Shown piece after piece: positions 8,201 through 12,132 of a stretch of DNA of 12,132 bases. Location of the stretch: NCBI GenBank assembly GCA_026770585.1, contig MU646691.1:19684-31815 (forward strand). Direction: 5' to 3'. The DNA is from Baffinella frigidus. Taxonomy: Eukaryota > Cryptophyceae > Cryptomonadales > Baffinellaceae. The translations under genes were made by a program, and so were the position numbers. The notes beneath the pieces are model-generated. The model was given only the letters and a program-made list of their open reading frames with translations, did no database searches and had not been told where the DNA came from. Numbering within the stretch: the stretch's first letter is position 1; every line of letters starts with the position of its first letter.

Positions 8201-9775
8201 TTCAGGCCATCTCACACGACATCGTGTGTACTGACTCTCCTGCAGGGCCCCAGTTGACCAATGAATCCCATCTGCCCCGTGGTGAAGCTATCGTGTCCAA
8301 TCCGGGCGTGACCCCGGACACGACCCATACTCCGCGCCCTTCACCAACAACCATTTACTAAAATCATTGGAATAATTGGAATATAACATTCTGGTAAAAT
8401 TATAGTAAAAAAATCTTTCCTCTCTGGCTGCGGCCTCTACACACGCCCCGCGCTCACCCTCCGCACCGCGCTGGCAGAGCACGGCGTTGGCCCCTGAAAG
8501 AGGCGGGAGTGTGCACGGTGTCGCACCTCTCCGTGCAGCGGAGCCTGTGAGGGTGACCTTACATGCCAACACCTCCTTTCAATCTACAACTCTCTGGTGG
8601 AGGCTCCCTCTGGGGATACAGTCTCGTGTAGGATGACCGGAGTGCCTCTGGGCATACAGTCCCGTGTAGGATGGTCGGAGTGACTTAATCCACAGACTCC
8701 CAGGCAGGCGTTGACGCATAGGATGGTGGGTGTTCACACATTTATGCTATTTTAAGCCTTGGTTAGATGCCTTCAATATCATATCCACCCTTAACTTAAG
8801 CTTCGGAAGCCTAAGATAGCGGGATAATTTCTGGCACGGGCGCAGGTATCGTCACTGCAGCGGGGGAGCCACAACTGCAGCGCCAACGGCACGCTCTCGA
8901 TGACCCTGGACAACTCCTTCTCGTACCTCAAGCAGAAGGTCTGCCGCTACGACTGGGAGATTCTGCAGGTATGAAAACAGGCGTTCCCTCCCCGTGGTTT
9001 CCTCTTCGATTTGGTCTGAAAAAGTAGGGGTAAATTATTTCGTCGGCACTGCCCTTTTGGCCTTCGAAAACACCCGCAATTCGGAGATTCTGCAGGTATT
9101 GCTCCCTACGGCCCACGCCAGGTCGCACGTCAGAACTTCATGCACACTCGTTCGCGATGAACGTGTTTCGTGGCACAGATGAAACATTATTGCGCGCAGG
9201 AATGGCTCAAATGCCTAGACTTTTGGCGTGTTTCCGGGGAAGAATCCACTTGATTCTTAGATGGACCTTAATATGAAATTGTGACGTGTACAGGTCTCGA
9301 GCCTCAACAGAAGCAGCACCACCTACTCCCCCGTGCGCACCACTACAGGGGTTTCTCGAAATCAAGGGCACACACCGCCCCTAGGAAGTCCTGTGCTCCT
9401 AGGACTAGCCCTACCGTAGGACCCTATGGCGGTGTGTGCCCTTAGTTTCGAGTAACCCCTGTAGTTTGAAAAGGGTGCCGCTGCTCTCGTCGCATTCGCA
9501 TGTTTGGCGAATGGGGTTTAGGGTTGCCCTGCGGTCTTGCATCGAGAGCATCGACCTCTCAGGGAGGTTGGTTTTTCGACTGCGTGGCGCGGGAGGCAGC
9601 TGACTGTCGGTGTCTCGCGCGTTGTTACATTTCTCTGGACGAAGGGAGGTTGGTTTTTGGACTGTGTGACACGGAAGACAGCTGACAGTGTCTCGGTGTT
9701 TGGCAGATGAAGCTTGACGACAAGGAGTTGGCTGGCTCGGATGATGACGAGGACGACGACGAGCTTGTCTCGTGA
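4751..9775 (+). CDS. Sec14-like CRAL-TRIO + GOLD domain protein
   Basis: Eleven exons join in frame to about 421 residues: 4751-5299, 5464-5574, 5692-5745, 5841-5870, 6185-6302, 6571-6641, 7481-7552, 8086-8151, 8206-8223, 8861-8968 and 9707-9775. Residues about 30-90 form the CRAL-TRIO N-terminal helices (ENALLLRFFLGFKKQ, LEWREKND). Residues about 105-285 form the lipid-binding fold (FYPLLKTGIDRNGSP, VHDLKGLGMHHL, HKLAVLGTNVEDY, FGGDLP). Residues about 300-400 form a GOLD beta-sandwich (KWKEVTIPARDK, GQTVFYQIFPEALDIG, GTLSMTLDNSFSYLKQK). An acidic tail DDDEDDDELVS ends the protein. Domain order and length match the SEC14L/patellin-type family (about 400 residues), which bind and transfer phosphoinositides, tocopherols or other lipids in the cytosol and at Golgi or endosomal membranes. 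The ligand cannot be told from sequence. Every intron is phase 0 except intron 5 (phase 1). The family call is firm; some exon edges are inferred. Confidence 0.87.
5464..5574 (+). CDS. Sec14-GOLD exon 2
   Basis: This exon encodes residues 184-220 (37 codons). It is bounded by GAGCAG|GTG and AAG|GTTCCC, phase 0. VHDLKGLGMHHL is the central CRAL-TRIO strand-turn motif. Confidence 0.85.
5692..5745 (+). CDS. Sec14-GOLD exon 3
   Basis: This exon has 18 codons, residues 221-238 (VLILNCPFATLVRGVLRQ). It is bounded by GCGCAG|GTG and CAG|GTCATC. It matches the family strand YxxNxPxxFxxxwxxvkP. Confidence 0.8.
5841..5870 (+). CDS. Sec14-GOLD exon 4, 30-nt microexon
   Basis: This exon encodes ten residues, LLFSGSICTP. 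It is bounded by CGCGCAG and |GTGACA, phase 0. Inserted between VLRQ and HKLAVLG, it restores exactly the 17-residue spacing seen in human SEC14L2 (IKPFLSEDTRKKIMVLG), with the conserved Thr in register. Confidence 0.65.
6185..6302 (+). CDS. Sec14-GOLD exon 5
   Basis: This exon encodes residues 249-287 plus one base. It is bounded by CTCGCAG|CAC and CTCG|GTGCGC (phase 1). It contains HKLAVLGTNVEDY and FGGDLP, the end of the CRAL-TRIO fold. Confidence 0.85.
6303..6570 (+). other. Sec14 intron 5 with CT tract and foldback element
   Basis: This phase 1 intron contains a (CT)n tract at about 6311-6329 and the terminal-inverted-repeat element at 6355-6463. No exon is recognised. Confidence 0.6.
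6355..6463. mobile_element. 109-bp foldback/MITE in Sec14 intron 5
   Basis: Two 29-nt arms at 6355-6383 and 6435-6463 are inverted copies with one mismatch, starting GCTCTGCCTGAGTAAA. They enclose an AT-rich 51-bp loop. No transposase and no clear target duplication are visible. The arms do not resemble the TACAGGGG family elsewhere in the window. Confidence 0.75.
6571..6641 (+). CDS. Sec14-GOLD exon 6
   Basis: The acceptor GCACAG|GA completes a Gly codon (phase 1). The peptide QRPGEEDEMLKWKEVTIPAR begins the GOLD domain. The donor CGG|GTGCTT is followed six codons later by a stop, which supports splicing there. Confidence 0.75.
6642..7480 (+). other. Sec14 intron 6 (839 bp), repeat mosaic
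   Basis: The contents, in order, are: GCAACTGTTGTTGCA-type repeats (6661-6712); a 15-bp direct repeat TGCACCTTTGACGCC (about 6729 and 6826); a degenerate CCCTAAA patch (6855-6912); a repeat pair with AGAATCGGTTAGGAT (7017 and 7081) nested in an inverted repeat GATTCTTRGTGGCTCA (about 6993-7086); and AAGTGG-rich short hairpins just before exon 7 (about 7391-7474). No gene is recognised. Confidence 0.6.
6993..7135. repeat. AGAATCGGTTAGGAT repeat pair within an inverted repeat
   Basis: Two copies of about 64 bp begin with AGAATCGGTTAGGAT at 7017 and 7081, and both contain CCCTACGGTA and TGCCTAC. GATTCTTAGTGGCTCA at about 6993 is the inverted counterpart of TGAGCCACCAAGAATC at about 7071. This may be a degraded MITE. 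Confidence 0.6.
7481..7552 (+). CDS. Sec14-GOLD exon 7
   Basis: This exon has 24 codons and is bounded by CTCACAG|GTG and GGG|GTACCA, phase 0. The peptide AVEAGQTVFYQIFPEALDIG corresponds to the GOLD core (xvxxGsxlxWeFxTexxDIgF). Its 3' end and donor are duplicated at 7629-7655. Confidence 0.8.
7531..7655 (+). repeat. Duplicated exon 7 end and splice donor
   Basis: The 27 bases at 7531-7557 (end of exon 7 plus GGGGTACC) recur at 7629-7655 with two changes (GAAGCC to GAGGCC, GTACC to GTGCC). The offset is 98 bp. The second copy lies in intron 7 and retains a GT. Confidence 0.85.
7553..8085 (+). other. Sec14 intron 7 (533 bp)
   Basis: This intron contains the duplicated donor at 7629-7655 and a TTGCAG-type minisatellite at 7711-7806. 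A diverged direct repeat CACTCCCGYAGAAAGT occurs near 7989 and 8046. No exon is recognised between exons 7 and 8. Confidence 0.6.
7711..7806. repeat. TTGCAGCCGCC-type minisatellite
   Basis: There are about seven diverged units of 13-16 bp of the form CCTSTTGCAGCCGCC. Several contain a pyrimidine run followed by CAG, and so look like weak splice acceptors inside the intron. Confidence 0.75.
8086..8151 (+). CDS. Sec14-GOLD exon 8
   Basis: This exon has 22 codons and is bounded by TGGCAG|GTG and AGG|GTACAG, phase 0. VSIKFVAAQGG continues the strand after DIG, and SPSER matches the xPxxR turn of the GOLD domain. Confidence 0.8.
8206..8223 (+). CDS. Sec14-GOLD exon 9, 18-nt microexon
   Basis: This exon encodes six residues, AISHDI. 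It is bounded by GTTCAG and |GTGTGT. It is the only local acceptor choice that keeps phase 0 with that donor. It supplies the small Ser-His turn found in the family after PxxR (NSHL). The preceding intron would be only 54 bp. Confidence 0.5.
8224..8860 (+). other. Sec14 intron 9 (637 bp)
   Basis: This intron holds an AT-rich patch at about 8345-8415, unlike the GC-rich surroundings. It also has a 38-bp tandem pair at 8608-8645 and 8646-8683 (sharing ATACAGT and GTGTAGGAT). No exon is recognised. Confidence 0.6.
8608..8683. repeat. 38-bp tandem pair
   Basis: Two adjacent copies, CTCTGGG...ATACAGT...GTGTAGGATG...CGGAGTG, differ at a few positions. Confidence 0.8.
8861..8968 (+). CDS. Sec14-GOLD exon 10
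   Basis: This exon encodes 36 codons after CTGCAG|CGG, ending GAGATTCTGCAG|GTATGA. GTLSMTLDNSFSYLKQK is a classic GOLD C-terminal strand. An alternative in-frame acceptor at 8845 would add five residues (VSSLQ). Confidence 0.85.
8956..9099 (+). repeat. Duplicated exon 10 end and splice donor
   Basis: The 17 bases GGAGATTCTGCAGGTAT at 8956-8972 span the end of exon 10 and its donor. They recur exactly at 9083-9099 inside intron 10, offset 127 bp. The second copy is CAG|GTAT, which can serve as both acceptor and donor. Confidence 0.9.
9344..9463. mobile_element. MITE of the TACAGGGG family in Sec14 intron 10
   Basis: The left end TACAGGGGTTTCTCGAAAT and the right end (reverse complement TACAGGGGTTACTCGAAAC) continue into ...AAGGGCACACACCGCC. 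This gives inverted arms of about 36 nt with few mismatches. TA lies immediately outside CAGGGG on both sides. The interior contains CCTACCGTAGGACCCTATGG. There is no coding capacity. Confidence 0.85.
9561..9697. repeat. 82-bp-period tandem pair near the last acceptor
   Basis: AGGGAGGTTGGTTTTT at 9561 and 9643 begins two similar copies of about 56 bp containing GACTG, CAGCTGAC and GTGTCTCG. The second copy ends about 10 bp before the exon 11 acceptor. Confidence 0.85.
9707..9775 (+). CDS. Sec14-GOLD exon 11 (acidic C-terminus)
   Basis: This exon encodes 22 residues, MKLDDKELAGSDDDEDDDE and then LVS, followed by TGA. The acceptor is TTTGGCAG. The phase agrees with exon 10, and an acidic tail after the GOLD domain is plausible. 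Confidence 0.7.
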   Translation: MKLDDKELAGSDDDEDDDELVS

Positions 9776-10099
9776 TGCGTCGCACTCAACGCCACTCTAG
9801 GGCCGCTCAACTTAGAAATATTGTTGCCGCCGGTTTACCAACGAAGCATCTGGACACGGGGGGGGGGGCAGAGAATGCCGGAACCTCCTGTATGATAGCC
9901 GCCAATGTTCTTGGCGAGGAGTCTGTGCAAGTGGGGGTCGGACAGAGGGGAGCAGGAATGCACGGGTGGGCCAGTGGGTCGGTAGGCATGCAAGCAGTGA
10001 ATGCACGTGAGCAATGAATCCTGCTGCAAGCAACGCCGCACTCCTCTGCCACCAAGAAGGTGCCTCTCTCTCAGAATCCCCGCATCCCCGTACGGATGG
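9776..10099. other. Downstream region of the Sec14 gene
   Basis: This 324-bp stretch separates the Sec14 stop from the duplicated segment. No AATAAA, gene or repeat of note is seen, apart from a G run at about 9859-9867. The cleavage/polyadenylation site is not identifiable by eye. Confidence 0.5.
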
Positions 10100-10443
10100 C
10101 ACGCCCTTTATCCTCCGGTAGAGGCGCTCATTCCCGTTCTTGTAATCCTTGCCCTGCACGCCGACCAGCTCCGCCCCCCCCCTTGGCCTGGCCGTGGCGG
10201 TGAGCACCACAGCCACCACAGCCGCGGCAAGCGCCGCGAGAGCCACGGCCTACGCTGTGTGAGGAAGAAGTCCTGGACGAGCCCGCCTCGGGCGGGAGTA
10301 AAAGTCATTTATGTAGACATTCGACATGAGCCTATTTCGCCACAGCAGCCAGCCGCCCCCGCCGCCCCCGCTGGGCCCGGCCATGCTGATCGTCGTGCGG
10401 CAACGTCCGGGACGAGCTCTCGCTCCTCCCACGCCCCAGCCAT
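10100..10443 (-). pseudogene. Broken 5' fragment of the M13 peptidase (copy 2)
   Basis: This corresponds to M13 exon 1 from its start codon (10443) to about residue 86, cut at 10100. An extra G shifts the frame near codon 23, and a 91-base replacement at about 10252-10342 interrupts the membrane-anchor coding part. The NPCDDFYEFSCG motif and everything beyond are missing, so no peptidase can be made. Confidence 0.85.
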
Positions 10444-11093
10444 GACTCTCCGCGACCTTTCCCAGCCTGACCCCGAAAGTCATTTTCCCAGGGTCCCTGT
10501 GGACTTTTGGTTAAGTCAACAGGCACACTTTTTGGGAAATAGGGTGGGCCTTGCGTGGCGGGTCGCTGCACCTTGGCCCTCTACTGGAGTGAAGCGCGGC
10601 GGTTGGACGCTGGGCGAGGCAGGGACAGCGCGTCACGGCGAGGTCTTGGCGGAGCACGTGCGGGAGAGGGCGGCGCTCTCCAAGGAGCAGAGGGGGCTGC
10701 AGCTATGACGACATACAACCCAAACATGCAGGAGGACTTCAAAATCGACAATTTAATGGCGAAGAAGTTCGAGAACGGGATGACGGGCGCGGAGGCCATC
10801 GAGCAGATGCGGGACTTCCTCAAGAAGCAAGAAAAGTGGCCCCCCAACCGCGAGAGCGTTCCCGAGGAGTGGGAGAACGCTCTCCTGTTGCGCTTCTTCC
10901 TGGGCTTCAAGAAACAACCTGACGTCGCGGCCAATGCGTTCGGCGACATGCTCGAGTGGCGTGAGAAGAATGACGCCAACGGCATTCGCGCCAAGATTCA
11001 GGGGGGGCTGGAGCCCGAGAAGTTCCCTCGATACGAGCAAGTCCGGCGATTCTATCCGCTCTTGAAGACTGGCATCGACCGCAACGGGAGCCC
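10100..11093. repeat. Duplicated head-to-head segment, copy 2
   Basis: This is a direct copy of 4232-5139. It differs by seven substitutions in the 261-bp intergenic part, two silent substitutions in the Sec14 coding part, an extra G at about 10373-10375, and a 91-base segment at about 10252-10342 replacing six bases of copy 1. Confidence 0.95.
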
Positions 11094-11133
11094 TACAGGG
11101 ATACCTCGTGTATCACAAGAAAACGCAACTTAA
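10705..11133 (+). pseudogene. Truncated Sec14 exon 1 copy (142 aa open frame)
   Basis: The first 130 codons repeat the Sec14-GOLD protein from MTTYNPNMQE to NGSP. At 11094 the sequence switches to unrelated DNA, adding TGIPRVSQENAT and a stop. Only the CRAL-TRIO N-terminal helices and the start of the lipid-binding fold remain; GOLD is absent. The two differences from copy 1 within the coding part are silent. The TAA upstream of the start in copy 1 is CAA here, which opens the frame back to 10555. A transcript is possible because the whole putative promoter was copied. Whether the short protein is made is unknown. Confidence 0.75.
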
Positions 11134-11167
11134 GGAAATGGACCGGATTCGACCCCTGCGTTTTCTT
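11094..11167. mobile_element. Degenerate TACAGGG-family terminus at the duplication edge
   Basis: TACAGGGATACCTCG at 11094 matches the start of the MITE at 11834 (TACAGGGGTACCTCG) and is followed by a related AAGAAAACGC. An 11-nt inverted pair, AAGAAAACGCA (11117-11127) and TGCGTTTTCTT (11157-11167), forms a hairpin. No matching right terminus is seen. Confidence 0.6.
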
Positions 11168-11230
11168 AAAATAGTACCAGCGGGTTGACTGAATCTCGCG
11201 TTTAGTCAACCCGCTGGCACTAACTTAAGA
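11164..11230. repeat. 67-bp hairpin with 27-nt arms
   Basis: Arms 11164-11190 and 11204-11230 are inverted copies with three mismatches. The inner 14 bp (CCAGCGGGTTGACT) are perfect, with a 13-nt loop. The hairpin is adjacent to the TACAGGG-like terminus. It could be a foldback element or structured RNA. Confidence 0.75.
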
Positions 11231-11275
11231 GCACGACGACCGACCGAACCTGGAGCAAGGGTGTTCTTATGCCTC

Positions 11276-11364
11276 AAGTGGCCAGTAGGCTCATGCGTCC
11301 TACCGTAGGGCCCTAGGACCTGCCTAGGAACTCGTGGCGGTCAAATGTGACCGCCTGGCCACTT
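11276..11364. mobile_element. Short foldback element with AAGTGGCCAG ends
   Basis: AAGTGGCCAG (11276-11285) pairs with CTGGCCACTT (11355-11364). An inner hairpin GGCGGTCA-AATG-TGACCGCC lies at 11336-11355. The interior CCTACCGTAGGGCCCTAGGAC is closely related to the interior of the MITE at 9344-9463. Confidence 0.6.
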
Positions 11365-11690
11365 AAGGGATAGGGGAGGAATGGAGAGTCAACCACTGTC
11401 GCTTTCTCTCCCGCGATGCCGCACCCTCACCCGAGATATTTTCCAACGATTTACCCCCACACGCCACCTACACACACACCAAGCCACCCGCGAGCGCGAG
11501 CGCAACAACGCCTCCGGAACGCCTCCCGCACGAAAAAATCCGCCTTCACGAGAACGCCTCCGTCACCAAGAAATCCTCCTTCACGCTTTGGTCGTGCCCC
11601 ACGGCTCGTCCTCCGAGAACTGATCGCGCGCGATGCCGTCTCCTCCAGGTTGCGCCGGCGCCTCCTCCCCCTCCTGTTCCACACTCCAGT
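11365..11690. other. C-rich region with no recognised gene
   Basis: This contains two related stretches with a period of about 38 bp (ACGCCTCC...AAATCC...CCTTCACG at about 11519-11590). Open frames crossing it are Pro/Arg-rich and run into the MITE and tandem array, with no family resemblance. I see no gene here. Confidence 0.5.
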
Positions 11691-11833
11691 CTTTCAGCGT
11701 CAGGGCGGAGTCTACTCAACACGCACACGCCCGCCAGTGTCAGGACTGCTCCGCACCCCCGTCAGTGTCGGGACGGGGTCAGGCACGGTTTCTGCCTCGG
11801 CACACAACCGCCTTTCAGTTTCAGGGCCGAGTC

Positions 11834-11956
11834 TACAGGGGTACCTCGCTCATAATAAGAAAGTGCCTCCCCTTGGGACTCTACAGTGGACTATGCCTAG
11901 GGCCCTGTGGTGGTCCTAGGGGGGGGGGCGTTTCTTATGAGCGAGGCACCCCTGTA
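11834..11956. mobile_element. MITE of the TACAGGGG family (complete)
   Basis: The left end TACAGGGGTACCTCGCTCAT pairs with the right end (reverse complement TACAGGGGTGCCTCGCTCAT). The arms extend to AAGAAA with one substitution and a 3-nt indel, giving a 123-bp element including the flanking TA on each side. The interior is GC-rich with GCCTAGGGCCCTGTGG. There is no coding capacity. A paralogous empty site at 11713-11714 has a single TA. Confidence 0.85.
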
Positions 11957-12044
11957 TTCCACACACCCGCCCGTCAGTGGCGGGACGGGATCTAGCACGG
12001 GTCAGCGTCGGCACACAACCACCCTTCAGTGTCAAGACGGAGTC

Positions 12045-12132
12045 TGCATGGGGTACCTCGCTCATAAGAAAGCGCCTCCTCCTAGCACCCTACAGTGGGG
12101 CTACCTGGGGCCCTATGGTGTTCCTGGGGGGG
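12045..12132. mobile_element. MITE of the TACAGGGG family (cut by window end)
   Basis: TGCATGGGGTACCTCGCTCA followed by TAAGAAAGCGCC matches the left half of the element at 11834, and the interior CCCTACAGTGGGGC...GGGGCCCTATGG matches too. The right terminus is outside the window. The first bases differ (TGCATGGGG for TACAGGGG). Confidence 0.75.

Larger units (their letters stand above)
8969..9706 (+). other. Sec14 intron 10 (738 bp)
   Basis: This intron contains the duplicated donor (9083-9099), the TA-flanked MITE (9344-9463) and an 82-bp-period tandem pair ending near the acceptor (9561-9697). No exon is recognised. Confidence 0.6.
11691..12132. repeat. Tandem array of ~212-bp units, some carrying a MITE
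   Basis: GTCAGTGTCGGGACGG at 11761 recurs as GTCAGTGGCGGGACGG at 11973, followed by matching CACGG, CGGCACACAACC, TTCAG and GAGTC segments. Each of these units contains a TACAGGGG-family element after GAGTC. An earlier partial unit (from about 11691) has CTTTCAG...GGAGTCTACTC with no element. The last unit is cut by the window end. Confidence 0.8.

Noticed and set aside
9344-9463. Rho-independent-type terminator or tRNA-like hairpin
   Set aside because: The long inverted arms with flanking TA and a paralogous family fit a MITE. No tRNA features are present.
9707-9775. Separate small acidic protein starting ATG at 9707
   Set aside because: The ATG follows TTTGGCAG directly and is in phase with exon 10, so it is better explained as the last exon.
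10555-10704. 50-residue N-terminal extension of the truncated Sec14 copy
   Set aside because: It is open only because TAA became CAA in copy 2. Copy 1 has the stop, so the extension is not ancestral.
11416-11919. 167-residue open frame at the right end
   Set aside because: It runs from C-rich sequence through the tandem array into the MITE and has no recognisable domain.

Overview
The window is eukaryotic nuclear DNA. It has intron-rich, GC-rich genes with mostly GT-AG introns, a type II membrane protease, a Sec14-GOLD protein, and blocks of degenerate TTTAGGG-type telomere-like repeat. That repeat type is found in plants, green algae and several chromist or alveolate algae. A microalga or related protist is the best guess, but the lineage cannot be fixed from sequence alone. 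Nothing bacterial (operon, CRISPR, RNA gene) is visible.

Layout, left to right. Positions 1-382 are degenerate telomere-like repeat. Positions 607-4489 (minus strand) hold the first five recognisable exons of an M13 (neprilysin-like) metallopeptidase. They encode the N-terminal membrane anchor and the non-catalytic lobe; the catalytic zinc domain is not in the window. A 261-bp divergent intergenic region (4490-4750) separates it from a Sec14-like CRAL-TRIO/GOLD gene on the plus strand (4751-9775). I reconstruct that gene as 11 exons encoding about 421 residues, including 30-nt and 18-nt microexons. Downstream, 10100-11093 is a nearly identical second copy of the head-to-head region 4232-5139. 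It carries a broken M13 start and a truncated Sec14 first exon, and its homology stops exactly where a mobile-element-like terminus (TACAGGG...) begins. From 11094 to the end there are hairpins, short terminal-inverted-repeat elements (MITEs) and a tandem array of about 212 bp per unit. No gene is recognised there.

The two genes are arranged head to head and probably share a bidirectional promoter. I see no functional link between an ectopeptidase and a lipid-transfer protein beyond this.

The most unusual content is in the introns and the right end. (i) Splice junctions are duplicated inside introns several times: four tandem acceptors in M13 intron 2, and duplicated donors in Sec14 introns 7 and 10. 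(ii) A family of MITEs of about 120 bp starts TA-CAGGGG and ends CCCCTG-TA. A related empty site beside one filled site supports TA target duplication. (iii) The duplicated bidirectional promoter has 7 differences in 261 non-coding bases but only 2 silent ones in 389 coding bases.
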